The notes: generated by a model from the sequence alone, not told the origin. A stretch of DNA of 64,000 nt from Apodemus sylvaticus (GCF_947179515.1 NC_067485.1:79232846-79296845); one strand, 5' to 3'; positions 21,486 through 31,878 are shown, numbered from the stretch's first letter. Numbers and translations: made by a program.

Positions 21486-21499
21486 TGGTGGTTGGAGAG

Positions 21500-21605
21500 G
21501 CAGGCTTGTTGGGGAGTGACCTGAGAACTAGTTGCAGGCTTGTTGGGGGGTGGGTGGTAACCTGGGAACTAGCACTAGGTGCAGGCTTGCTGGTTAACTG
21601 GAGTT
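21500..21605. repeat. three imperfect tandem modules
   Basis: GCAGGCTTG(T/C)TGG begins modules at 21500, 21534 and 21581. The first two also share CCTG(A/G)GAACTAG. Spacing is 34 and 47 bp, so this is a short degenerate tandem and not a recognised family. Confidence 0.7.
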
Positions 21606-23340
21606 CAACCTTAGGTCAGGTTCTCTAAGATGAAGTCTAAACCCAAGATGGAGTTAGTTTGACCTCTGAGCTGCTCCTCTGGTAAGTGCCATTGAGGGTC
21701 TAAACTTCCATTCTCAATGACAGCACATCCAGGTACTGACTCCTGAAGCCACGATTCCCAGAGGGGTCTCCAAGTTAACCTTTTTATGTTGTTTTATGTA
21801 TGTTGTGGGTGGGCCCATAGGAATGTTTTTCTTCTAGGCCCCTGTGGAGACCATATTTGATCTCTTTTCCAGTTACGTCTTATTTATGCTTCCTGTCTAG
21901 CAGAACTTGCCCTTCGAACTGGCTTAAACAAGCACTTGGAATCTGGTTTGAGGTAAGATCAACAAGGGGTGGATTGTTCTTCCTCTGGCCAGCTGGTTGG
22001 GCTTTCTGTCCTCCCTAGGTCAGGTCACATGATCCATGCTGTCCTGGCCACAGGCAGGCCCCAGCCTGGTGTACCTGAGCCTCCACGTGCGTGCTGTTCC
22101 TGTCATTTGAGTTTCGACTTTAACACTGTCCTTTAGAGTTGTGTTTTAGACCCAGGAAGGAGGTTTTTTTTTTTTTTTTTCCTACGCCATCTCCATGTTT
22201 GGCCTGCAGCTGTGTTTGTATGATTTCACAATTTTTCCTTCATCTCAACTGGGCCTCACCGTGGACCCAGCCCATCTGCAGCCATCGGTAATCTCCATTT
22301 AAATTAATCTTTCAAAGAAGCAGATTAAGTTGATTGCGCTCTGCGAGCTGAGTTTTGGTGTCGTACCTTTCAGCTGCCTTATAGAATAGATGAGACTGAG
22401 GACTTTGTATATGAGTTTTGGTAACCGGTTAAACTTATTTTTGGATTTTGTCTTAATGGTTTATTTCCATCATGTGCCTGTTTTTAACATTAAAAACTGA
22501 AAATGAGGAGGGCTGGGTTTTTGTCTTACTGTGCGCGTCTGTGGCTCTCAGGTATCCTAGGATAGCCACGGCCTTGACTCTGCCTGGGTGTCCTAAGATA
22601 CTCATGATGAACCAGCAGCATTGCTGCTTCTGACTTCTCTTTGCAGTTCAAACTATTTATTTCTGATTTAATGTAAGCAAAGGCCCTGTGGCCACTTGTA
22701 TGAGCTACATAGCTTAGAGTTTAACTCAATGCATTGCAAACATTTGCTGCCAATCAATCTGGCCCCTTCCTATGCCCTCCCTCAAGACAAGGAGAGCAAT
22801 CGCTCCATAGGGAGGCCTTCCTGAGGGAGCAGATTCCCTTTTAAGTCCTTGGAAAAGTTGACACAGGAAGTTGAGTGTTGCTTAGAGGCAAAGTCAAAGC
22901 AGGGTGCCGGCCAAGAGCTCTGTTTTGTGTGGCCTGAACTCTGCCTAGAAGGTTTTTAAGACCACTGCATGAAAAGCTTAATTCTAAAGAGGAAGTTTAG
23001 ATGTCTCCTTTCTCTAAGAATGTTTTAAGACCGGAAGCTTGATGGAACCAAGGCCGTGGCTTTCCGTCTCACCTCCCCGTCTCTCAGGCATCCCTAAATA
23101 ATTCCATGAAGCCGTTAGCCATCACAGCTTCCCGGTGGACCGATAAACATTTTTATCATGACTTAAGCATGGTAAATAAAGGATGTAATTTTCTTATTGT
23201 AAATATGCTTATTGTAGATATTGACATCTTCAAATGAAACAGTGTCGTCACTATTTCAACTATAATCAGTTAGATGGAGTCGAAGTGCCATAGACATTTG
23301 ATGCCTGCCATTATCTGCTTAGGAAGTGCTAGAGTAGGCT
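21606..23340. other. repeat-poor unique sequence; candidate regulatory region
   Basis: About 1.7 kb with no SINE, L1 or LTR recognised apart from a short T run (22166-22180). Very short open frames on both strands argue against coding. AT-rich homeodomain-like TTAAATTAATC at about 22298-22308 and GATAAACATTTTTATCATG at 23141-23159 are present. Regulatory function is inference only. Confidence 0.35.
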
Positions 23341-23366
23341 TTTTTTTTTTTTTTAAAAAAAAAAAG
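23340..23366. repeat. T-run/A-run junction
   Basis: About 15 T followed directly by 11 A, a simple hairpin-prone tract. Confidence 0.9.
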
Positions 23367-23501
23367 CATATAATAAGTTGTCCCCCCCGCCCTTTCAGTT
23401 AATATTCTATTCCTATGGAATTTTATCCTGGGATACCATATATATCCCTGCAAAAATATGTACATAATGCTTAAATTAGATTTTCTGTGTCAGTAAGGGT
23501 C

Positions 23502-23502
<1 letters not shown>

Positions 23503-23551
<49 letters not shown>
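23503..23551. repeat. (AT)n microsatellite
   Basis: About 24 AT units. Confidence 0.96.
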
Positions 23552-23554
<3 letters not shown>

Positions 23555-23795
23555 TCTATGTATATAGTTACTCCAGTGCTAAGCTAATGATTGTTAATAC
23601 ACACTTGACTACAAGTGTACGTTCTGTAAGTGCTGTAAAAGCAGAATGCAGAAGTGCGCTTCAGGTAAAGGGGCGGAGCCTTTCCTGCTCCCCTCCCCCT
23701 AGTCCTGTCCACTATAGTGAATATTCATCACTCTGAGGTCAACAAAACCGAGTCTAAGTAAATAAGTAAGTGGAGCTGGAGCAATGCTATGGCAG
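23552..23795. other. unique sequence, no gene seen
   Basis: No repeat recognised. Confidence 0.5.
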
Positions 23796-23797
23796 GC

Positions 23798-23932
23798 CCT
23801 TCCTTGACAGGGTCTCACTGTGTAGCTCAGGCTGGCCTAAACTCTGTAGCCCAGGCTGGCCTCAGTCTTCTTGCTACAGGCTTCTGGGTGCTGGGATTAT
23901 AATGCAGATTTGTCACCCCCCCCAGCTTCTTG
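23798..23932 (-). mobile_element. B1-like SINE, reverse, with internal duplication
   Basis: GACAGGGTCTCACTGTGTAG is followed by two copies of a GCTCAGGCTGGCCT/GCCCAGGCTGGCCT segment and then GGTGCTGGGATTATAATGC. The doubled core suggests either an old B1 with an internal duplication or a misaligned fusion. Confidence 0.75.
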
Positions 23933-23979
23933 GTCTCTTTCTAAATTGAGTACCAGGCTATTGAGTTTGCTTTCAGCCC

Positions 23980-24642
23980 AGCTATGTGTTAGCCCCTCCT
24001 TTCCAGCTGTGTGCTAGCCCCTCCTTTCCAGCTGTGTGTTAGCCCCTCCTTTCTAGCTGTGTTAGCCCCTTTTTCCAGCTGTGTGTTAGCCCCTCCTTTC
24101 TAACTGTGTGTTAGCCCCTCCTTTCCAGCTGTGTTAGCCCCTCTTTTCCAGCTGTGTGCTAGGCCCTTTTCCAGCTGTGTGTTAGGCCCTCTTTTCCAGC
24201 TGTGTTAGCCCCTCTTTTCCAGCTGTGTGTTAGCCCCTCATTTCCAGCTGCATTAGCCTCCTCCTTTCTAGCTGTTTTAGCCCCCTCCTTTCCAGCTGTT
24301 AGCTCCTCCTTTCCAGCTGTGTGTTAGCCCCTCCTTCCAGCTGTGTGTTAGCCCCTCCTTTCCAGCTGTGTGTTAGCCCCCTCCTTTCCAGCTGTGTGTT
24401 GGCCCTTCCTTTCCAGCTGTGTGTAGGCCCCTCCTTTCCAGCTGTGTGTTAGCCCCCTCCTTTCCAGCTGTGTGTTAGCCCCTCCTTTCCAGCTGTGTGT
24501 TAGCCCCTCCGTTCCAGCTGTGTGTTAGCCCCCTCCTTTCCAGCTGTGTGTTAGCCCCTCCTTTCCAGCTGTGTGTTGGCCCTTCCTTTCCAGCTGTGTG
24601 TAGGCCCCTCCTTTCCAGCTGTGTGTAGGTCCCTACTTCCCA
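23980..24642. repeat. 27-copy minisatellite, ~25-bp unit
   Basis: The unit is AGCTGTGTGTTAGCCCCTCC plus TTTCC (25 bp; 22-26 bp variants). By eye, copies start at 23980, 24005, 24030, 24055, 24077, 24102 and so on to 24617. Nearly every junction makes an E-box CAGCTG. GTTGGCCCTTCC and GTAGGCCCC variant units recur 177 bp apart (24390/24567 and 24415/24592), which shows a 7-unit segmental expansion. Confidence 0.97.
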
Positions 24643-24934
24643 GCATCTTGTTTTTGGGTCTGTCAGCTTGTGCGGCTGGGTATGATGGGGCCCGTATATG
24701 GGTGCAGCGGGTGTTAAACTCCGCTGTGTCTCCTAGAGGCTATAGCACAAGGCAGTGGGAGGTAGTCCCCAGGCACACAGGAGGTTACAAGATGGGGGAC
24801 ATTGAGGACCAGCAGTTCCTCAAGGACAAAAATGTATCCTGGCTTAGTTCTGTTAGGGACTGCATCTGGGCCTGAGCAAAGGGAACAAAGACTTCAATGC
24901 TCAGTAACTTTTCCTTTTTTAATATTCAAGATCT
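24643..24934. other. unique sequence; partial open frame
   Basis: A plus-strand frame of 100 codons begins inside the minisatellite (24573) and runs to 24875. It has no recognisable domain and its start lies in repeat units, so it is not called as a gene. Confidence 0.4.
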
Positions 24935-25040
24935 TGTTTTTTTCAGTCCAATATAGCCTTGAATTTGCTGTGTAGCTCGGCCTAATGGCTAAGTCATAAT
25001 CCCCCTGCCTCACTTTCCCAAGAGCTGGATGTACCATCAT
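24935..25040 (-). mobile_element. B1-like fragment, reverse, very degraded
   Basis: ATATAGCCTTGAATTTGCTG / GTAGCTCGGCCTAATGG / CCCCCTGCCTCACTTTCCCA follows the order of a reverse B1 with heavy decay. Confidence 0.45.
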
Positions 25041-25304
25041 TTTTATCTGTAATTCTTAAATGTAATTTAGACTAAGCCATTCTTGGCTTTTGAAGGTTGT
25101 GGATTCATCTCCTCACTCAAATTTACTATAACTCAGAGATAGTCCTGCATAGTGTCCTTCCTCTCCGATTCATCTGAAAACAGAGTTTCCAGCTGACGGC
25201 CACCAGGCAAGGCTGACTTCCGCTTTCAGCTTATTCTGTGAGAAGCATCCCCTCACGATTTGTGTAAGGCCACTATTTTGTGCTTTCTGATGGTATTTTT
25301 TTTT

Positions 25305-25495
25305 AAATTATTATCATTTTTATCCATCCATTCACTCGTTTATGTAGTGCATGTGTCTGACACGGCGGTCATGTGGAGGTCAGAGGACAATTTGTGGGAG
25401 TCAGGTCTCTCCTTCCACTGTGCGGGTTCCAGTTAGCACGTTGTTGCACAGGACAGCAGGCGCTTTTACTGCTGAGCCTTGTCCCCAGCCCTCTG
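25305..25495 (-). mobile_element. B2/B3-family SINE, reverse
   Basis: Contains GTGGAGGTCAGAGGACAATT, TCTCTCCTTCCACTGTG and GCTTTTACTGCTGAGCCTTG with CCCCAGCCC at the end, which is the reverse complement of a tRNA-derived head. Confidence 0.8.
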
Positions 25496-26404
25496 GTGGG
25501 ATTTTTGCAGTTTAAGGGGTTTGGAGGATGCGCCGCCTTTGGCTTGCTATAGTAACGTAGTACTTTTCAACTTCACCATAGTGTAAAGGCATTGAATATT
25601 CAATAGAAACTGTACTTGGAGATTTGAATCTGGGTCATTTTTTTTTCCAGGCTAGTGATGCTTAGCAATGCTCCCTGTCAGAATGTGGGATGGTGTGAGT
25701 GGACCCCAGCCCCCAGACATCCCAACCATCATGGGAGAAAACATGTATGTTACAGTGTTCAGTGCTGTTGAGCTTTGGTGGTCTGGTGAACATATCAAAT
25801 GCTCCTTCCATTTAGACTGCTTTCCAGTCAGAATGGGCTGATCAGGACGCGGCCTCATCATAGGCTGTGGGGTATCTGCAGTGTTGGGGTGCTGTTGCCA
25901 ATATCAGGGTTCTTATGGAGGCTATGATACGCCTTATGGGTATCATAATGTGTGTTATAATGAAAGCTTCATTTGGTCACAAATTATGACACCACTGGCT
26001 CTGAGTTCATTGTTAATGAGTGAAGTTTACAGAAAGGAAGACATCTTTAAATGCAGGCACACAGAAAACAAGGCTGTATACTGATCAGTCATGTGACCAG
26101 AGGCTGTAGGAGCCTGGCCTTGTGTTACTCCAGAGACCTGAGTGTATGGGCCATGGCTCTGTCAGACTACAGCAAATAAGGAGATTCAAGTTTATATAAC
26201 TCAAAGACTAGCTTCAGAATACTATCTAGGTAGAAGGAATCACCCTCAGATATGAGGGAAGCAGCGACTGTTTTGCTTTTGCCCGGTAGTCTGTAAGCTA
26301 TTGCCTAGGAGTGGCGTCTCTCTGCGTCTTTCAAGGACATTCTAAAGAATCGTGTTCTAAGGACAAGGAATGCCTTTGCCATTGATTGTCTTTAGAGTTT
26401 GGTT
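25496..26404. other. unique sequence, no gene supported
   Basis: A plus frame of 67 codons (25881-26084) is open. It shows no family features. Confidence 0.5.
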
Positions 26405-26485
26405 TTCTCTGGTGCTAGGGACTGAAGCCAGGTCCTTGCAGGAATGGGAAGCATGTGCTCTACCACTGAGGGACACTCCCCTGTC
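26405..26485 (-). mobile_element. ID-type SINE fragment, reverse
   Basis: GGTGCTAGGGACTGAAGCCA ... TGTGCTCTACCACTGAGGGA is the reverse complement of the ID tRNA-Ala-like head. Confidence 0.7.
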
Positions 26486-26714
26486 TCTGCCTTCAGTGCT
26501 TAGATCTCACTGGGCCCTTCAAGTCTGGGCAGTAGGATGAAGAGCTGAGGGAAGAGGAAGGATCAGAGCGGCTCTCCTCTTGTCTCACTGAAGTTCCAGT
26601 CACAGAAAGATAAAAGGGCTCAGAAAAAGGCTGGACTCGGACACTGTACTGATCTCTGGCTTCACACTCAGACCCGGCCTTCTTTTATTGTTTGAAGAGA
26701 CATGGACGTCCCCA

Positions 26715-26882
26715 CATTTCTTTTTATAATTTCTTTTGATGTTTATTTTGTGTTGCGCATGAGTGGAGGTCAGAGCCAACTTCCTTGAGTGAGTTCTTGC
26801 CTTCCAACATGTGAATGGGCTTGAACCTGGGTCGTGAAGCTTGGCAGCAAACGCCTTCACCCTCTAAGCCACCTTGCCAGAC
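26715..26882 (-). mobile_element. B2/B3-family SINE, reverse
   Basis: GAGTGGAGGTCAGAGCCAAC, GGCTTGAACCTGGGTCGTGA and GCAAACGCCTTCACCCTCTA mark a reverse B3-type element. Confidence 0.8.
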
Positions 26883-27195
26883 TTCAGCTTTTTCCTTAAT
26901 AGCGTCTAGCCTCACAGCCGCGACTCTCTCTAAATAGCACGTAGAACACACTTGCCATGTTTTGGAGACATTTATATTCGGAGGAACATGGTGGGTTTGG
27001 AGTTGTGACTTATCCTCCATGAAGTCTTTGTGGCCTTGTACTCTGATGGGTGGGGACTCAGCTCCTTCCCCGAGGGCATGACATAGCTACCCAGAACACG
27101 TCTCATCTGTGGGTCCTTCTCCACCCCCTGAGACACAACCCTAGGCTGGAAATACTTTTCCAATCTTTCTTTCTACTCTTCATATGAACTTTTAC
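26883..27195. other. unique sequence, no gene seen
   Basis: No repeat recognised. Confidence 0.5.
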
Positions 27196-27318
27196 TTTGC
27201 TTTTTGTTTTATTAAGACAGGGTTTTCACTTTGTAGTTCCAGCATCGCCACATAGCCCAGGTTGGCCACGTACTCCTGAGAGCTGGGATTACAGGCGTAT
27301 ATCACCTTGACCAGCTGT
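27196..27318 (-). mobile_element. B1 SINE, reverse, degraded
   Basis: AAGACAGGGTTTTCACTTTG, CATAGCCCAGGTTGGCCACG and CTGGGATTACAGGCGTATA. Confidence 0.8.
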
Positions 27319-27746
27319 AGGATGCTACATCAGCTCAGATCACATTCCAAGTCATAAAGACAACTATCTTCTTTCCTTTTCATGCATGTTATCTGCAGTC
27401 GCAGCTGTTTAATCTTTCTGTGCCAGGTGCATGCTGGGCCCCAGGGTCGGGATGGCCAGGGCATCCTTTCCCAGGGATTCGAGCAGCACAGAGGAGCTGA
27501 GATGGGGGAGGTTCCGTTGAGGCATTTCAGAAGTGGCCGCTTGCTCAGGAGAGTCTGAGAAGGACTCACCAAGGAGGTGTGCTGGGCCCAGAGGCTGAGC
27601 GATGGGAAGGAATTTATCAGCTAAATAAGGGACAGAGAATTTCAAGCACATGGGGCAGCTTCGGACAGGAGCCAGAGAGTGAAGAGTATTTGTTGTTGAG
27701 GTCTAGTTAGAAAGAGGAGAATGAGGACATAGACTTTTTATGCCAA

Positions 27747-27750
<4 letters not shown>
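27319..27750. other. unique sequence, no gene supported
   Basis: Two overlapping 80-codon minus-strand frames (27330-27651) are open in different registers, so there is no coding preference. Confidence 0.5.

Positions 27751-27804
<54 letters not shown>
27751..27804. repeat. (TC)n microsatellite, left of a B1
   Basis: 27 uninterrupted CT units. A second (CT)n block sits on the other side of the B1 (28038-28081). Confidence 0.97.
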
Positions 27805-27808
<4 letters not shown>

Positions 27809-28033
27809 CTTTCTTTCTTTCCTTCCTCCCTCCCTCCCTCCTTCCCTCCCTCCCTCCTTCCTTCCTTCCTTCCTTTCTTTCTTTCTTTCGATTTGGTTTT
27901 TTTGAGACAGGGTTTCTCTGTGTAGCCCTGGCTGTCCTGGAACTCACTCTGTAGACAAGGCTGGCCTCGAACTCAGAAATCCGCCTGCCTCTGCCTCCCA
28001 GAGTGCTGGGATTACAGGCGTGCGCCACCACCG

Positions 28034-28037
<4 letters not shown>
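27805..28037 (-). mobile_element. B1 SINE, reverse, inserted in a (TC)n tract
   Basis: The B1 body (27902-28037) is close to consensus: GAGACAGGGTTTCTCTGTGT through GTGCGCCACCACCGCCTG. Its tail (27805-27901) has become TTTC/CCTT/CCCT repeats. (CT)n on both sides is compatible with insertion into a pre-existing microsatellite. Confidence 0.95.
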
Positions 28038-28083
<46 letters not shown>

Positions 28084-28121
28084 TCCTTCCTTCCTTCTTT
28101 CCTTCCTTCTTTCCTTCTTCC
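28038..28121. repeat. (TC)n followed by (TTCC)n
   Basis: About 21 CT units to 28081, then CCTT/CTTT units to about 28121. Confidence 0.95.
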
Positions 28122-28340
28122 TTTTTAGATTTATTTATTTTACATGATGGGTGTTTAGCCTACATGTCTGTATGTACCCATATGCATGCCTAGTGTCAGC
28201 TGAAGTCAGAAGAGGACTTTGGAGGCCATGGAGCTGGAGTTACAGATGTTTATAAGCTGCCATGAAGGTGCTGAGAATCAAACCCAGGACCTCTGCCAGA
28301 GAATCAAGGTTCTTAGCCAATGAGCCGTCTCTCCAGCCTT
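28122..28340 (-). mobile_element. B3-type SINE, reverse
   Basis: TTTATTTATTTTACATGATG, TGGAGCTGGAGTTACAGATG, AATCAAACCCAGGACCTCTG and CCAATGAGCCGTCTCTCCAG are diagnostic reverse B3 segments. Confidence 0.9.
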
Positions 28341-28406
28341 TATTTTTATGCCATAGTTAGTAGTTTGGATTTGATCCCATGGAAGCAGGGGAGCTATAAG
28401 AGACAG

Positions 28407-28408
<2 letters not shown>

Positions 28409-28494
<86 letters not shown>
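28409..28494. repeat. (TG)n-(AG)n compound microsatellite
   Basis: About 17 TG followed by about 25 AG units. Confidence 0.97.
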
Positions 28495-28498
<4 letters not shown>

Positions 28499-29637
28499 GT
28501 CAAGTATAAGGCCCCATTGTGAGCCAGTTAATTTACCAGGGAGTTCTGGAAGGGACAGTTAGAAGATATGAGTGCCCAAGTGGTGTGGAGCAGAGGGGCA
28601 GAGCCCTGATGATCACCTCTCTTCCTTTGTCATTTTGGATTTGGAAATGTTGATTCTAGAAAAGAGGCTAAGCAGTTCCATGCTCGGGCAATTGAATGGT
28701 AGATGGAGCCTTCTGTTGACAGTGAACAGAGGGGGATCCAACTGTAATGGGGGGAGGTGCTGGGCCCTGGTGGCCTGTCACCCACCGAGGCGATTGCTGG
28801 CGGAAGATGTGTGGAGCGAAGGAGAGGAAAGGCTCTGCTTCGAAGGGACCGACCCAGCGACAGTGTCTGAGGACCAAGGTGGCCAAGTGCAGGTGTTCGC
28901 AGTGCTGGGCTGCAGGCTGGTATTTGAAGGTGCCCTATGAAAAGCTGTCACTTGTCCTCCGGTGTCCCCACGGATCCTGCACTGAGGAATCATACCGAGG
29001 GCTGAGAACACGGCTCTGACCTCAGGTGGACCCGGGTCGGCCCTTCCCCAGCCTGGGATCTTGGATGAGTCCTCGTTCTGTGTCTGCGTGTCCTTCTTTG
29101 TGTTACGGTGCTGAGAGGCACTCCTTAGTGTAGTGTGGACTTAAGGAGATGCCGTTCCTGGGATATGGCAGTAATAAAAGTGACAAATGAAGTCACAGCA
29201 GCTGAATTTAAACAAAGACCCGTTGGCCCGTAATTCAGAGTTGGTTTCCTTGAGAGGTTTATTTTCCACTTGTGAAGGAGGACAGCACACAGCTCCAGCT
29301 CCTGCAGAGAATGGGACAGAGACTTCTTGGTCAGCACACCTGAAACATTCCATTTGCAAAAGGTTAGCGTGTTTGAAAGTGGCCACCCATGGTCAGTGAT
29401 AATTTGTGGTATAATAAATGATGCTATATAATGCTTTCAACTTTTAAGGCTTTTCTTTAGCTTCCAGTTCCTCCCCCCTCCTAGATATTATGGGGGCTGA
29501 CACAGCCCCGAGACCCATCTGTGTCAGAGATGAAGTTCTTGCCTTCCCAGTTCTTGGGGTCCTGTGTTGACTCTGGGGTCAGTTGGGACTTCCCTTCTGC
29601 TTTTGAAAAAAATAGACATATTGAAAAATCAAAAGTC
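28495..29637. other. unique sequence with open frames, not called as a gene
   Basis: The 28565-29060 part is GC-richer and CpG-richer than its surroundings. Plus frames of 122 codons (28572-28940) and 90 codons (28747-29019) and minus frames of 72-77 codons are open together. No protein family is recognised. A noncoding regulatory segment is at least as likely as an exon. Confidence 0.35.
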
Positions 29638-29826
29638 TGGCTGAAGAGATGGCTCAGTGGTTAAGAGCCCTGGCTGCTTTTCCAGAAGTCCCGAGTTCAA
29701 TTCCCAGCACCCACACGGTGGCTTCCAACCATCGCTAACCATAGTGCCCATGGGATCCAATGCCTTCTGGTGTACATTCATGATATACATTCAGACAAAA
29801 CACATGAATAAATCTTAAAATAAAAA
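29638..29826 (+). mobile_element. B2 SINE
   Basis: CTGGCTGAAGAGATGGCTCA (A-box region), GAGTTCAATTCCCAGCACCC (B-box region), CCTTCTGGTGTACATTC and an AATAAATCTTAAAATAAA 3' end. Forward orientation. Confidence 0.93.
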
Positions 29827-30015
29827 GGAAGAAGCAACTAATTGAGCAAATACATTTCTTTCCTTATTTCTTCAAGGGTGTCTAATTATTTCTGGAGCTA
29901 TGGGATGCCTAGTAAGTACATACATCTTTCACTAGATTCAAAGACTTAACTGAAAAGCTAAGAGAGAAAGCAAACTGTTACTGTTGGTTATTGCACAAGG
30001 CCGCATGAAGATTGA

Positions 30016-30118
30016 GTTACCTTTTTTTTTTTCTTTGTGGAGTGCTGGGGAAAACCCAGGACCTTACTTATAGCTAGACAAATGCCCTGTCATGGGGCTA
30101 AATTCCTAACTCCTCTGT
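30016..30118 (-). mobile_element. ID/B4 head fragment, reverse
   Basis: T-rich start, then GTGCTGGGGAAAACCCAGGA ... AGACAAATGCCCTGTCATGG, a decayed reverse tRNA-derived head. Confidence 0.55.
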
Positions 30119-30690
30119 TGCCCGCGGCATGAGTTTACCCACAGAGGGTAGAGCCATAGAAGGGACATTAGAGGCCAACTTTCCAGTTGCAGTTATCAAG
30201 CAAGCATTCCGGACACTGATTCATTTCTCTTATATTTCCCGTGAGATATGACAGTCCTACCTGCCAGCGAGGGCCTTTGGATGTGAGGGTGTTACCGTGA
30301 GTTGACACCATTCTAGTCCAAAGCAACTTTGGTTTGGTCTATCCCATGATATCATGAGTAACTGTGATGTCCATCGGGTCTTTTGAAATAATAAAAATAG
30401 GTGTCCCTAATATTCCTGTTGGGGACATCAGTAGCTGGCTTTAGCCAGACGTTCTAAAGTATGGAGGGCACCTGCTCATGGCAGAGATGAAGGGACTTTG
30501 TGAGGTGATATGTTGTCTCTAGTGTGGAAGGACACTACAAAAATTGCTATGTCTGTCAGTGAGCCTTGATGTCACGTTCCTCACGGAAAACACCATTATG
30601 TAGCTATAAACGTGCACATACCATTGTGTGTGTCCATGTATGCTTGTGCATGTGGAGGGGCACTGTGTATGCAGGTGCATTTTAACAGGT
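30119..30690. other. unique sequence, no gene seen
   Basis: No repeat recognised. TG-rich at 30603-30665. Confidence 0.5.
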
Positions 30691-30691
30691 G

Positions 30692-31191
30692 TGCAGATGA
30701 CCTCAGCTGTCAGTCTTAGGATCACATGTATGCAGATGACCTCAGCTGTCACTCTTATGATCATGTATGTGCAGATGACCTCAGCTGTCACTCTTAGGAT
30801 CATGTGTGTGCAGATGACCTGTGGTCACTCTTATGATCATGTGTGTGCAGATGACCTCAGCTGTCACTCTTAGGATCATGTGTGTGCAGATGACCTCAGT
30901 GGTCACTCTTATGATCATGTATGTGCAGATGACCTCGGCTGTCACTCTTATGATCATGTGTGTGCAGATGACCTCAGCTGTCACTCTTATGATCATGTGT
31001 GTGCAGATGACCTCAGTGGTCACTCTTATGATCACATGTATGCAGATGACCTAAGCTGTCACTCTTATGATCATGTGTATGCAGATGACCTCAGCTGTCA
31101 CTCTTATGATCATGTATATGCAGATGACCTCAGCTGTCACTCTTAAGATCATGTGTGTGCAGATGACCTCAGCTGTCACTCTTATGATCAC
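30692..31191. repeat. 13-copy minisatellite, 39-bp unit
   Basis: The unit begins TGCAGATGACCTCAGCTGTC and continues ACTCTTATGATCATGTGTG. Twelve copies are 39 bp and one is 37 bp (near 30811). Each unit has TGACCT (a nuclear-receptor half-site in reverse), CAGCTG and the palindrome ATGATCAT. Because 39 is a multiple of three, 13-residue repeats are readable on both strands. Confidence 0.97.
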
Positions 31192-31204
31192 ATCTGTCAT
31201 TCTT

Positions 31205-31412
31205 CAGATGTTACTTTCTTTTTGGGGGACAGCGCCTCTCTCTGGCCTAGAACTCATCAAGGGTGAGTCCCAAGGCTTCTGCTTGTTGGTGCCCCCACAG
31301 CTCTGGGCTTACCACCATTGCGCTTGAGTGTTTTCCCCTTGGGTTCTTGAGATCCAACTCAGATCCTCATCCTTGCACGGCAAGCTCCTCACCAACCGAG
31401 CTGCCTTCCTAG
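31205..31412 (-). mobile_element. B4-type SINE, reverse
   Basis: Degraded B1 half (GGGACAGCGCCTCTCTCTGG, ACCACCATTGCGCTTGAG) then a reverse ID head (GAGATCCAACTCAGATCCTC ... AACCGAGCTGCCTTCCTAGC). Confidence 0.75.
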
Positions 31413-31876
31413 CCCCACACTGTTTATACTCAGTGCAGAGGCAGCCAGCGGGCTTGTCAGACCTCCATTATTCAGACTCTGTACCGATTCCAACACCCCA
31501 GCCCCATGCAACTAACTATCTTAAGAAGAGAATTTACAGGCCATCAGATCTAAGCAGTGAACAGCCCACACCGCCTGTAACTGCCTTGCTTTACAGATGT
31601 CAGACGTTCCTGAAAACCCTCATTAATAGAGTCTCCCGTGATTTTGCAATGCCAAGTGCCAGTCCACATGGGGAGGCCGCATTTGCTGGAGACAGTCTCC
31701 TGTGAAACATGCGTTTGCTAAGCAGGGCCAGCCATTTTGACATTGCTCCCACTCCTCTGAGAGCAAATACTTAGCTCTGCAATCTACAGTGTAGTTAAGT
31801 GTTTAGACAGGCCATTCTTACCGGAAGTAACGAGCCTCCAGCCTAGCAATCATCTGCCCGCTCTTGAATGCTGTTG
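31413..31876. other. unique sequence, no gene supported
   Basis: A plus frame of 125 codons (31328-31705) starts inside the preceding SINE and has no recognised domain. Confidence 0.45.
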
Positions 31877-31878
31877 AT

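Noticed and set aside
25881..26084. 67-codon frame with Tyr/Gly-rich start
   Set aside because: Short, no recognised domain, no splice or promoter context.
29638..29710. tRNA-like A and B boxes
   Set aside because: They belong to the head of a B2 SINE. No free-standing tRNA with an acceptor stem was found here or in the other SINE heads.
23980..31191. Regularly repeated units that might suggest CRISPR arrays
   Set aside because: The units at 23980-24642 and 30692-31191 are directly tandem with no unique spacers, in vertebrate DNA without cas genes.
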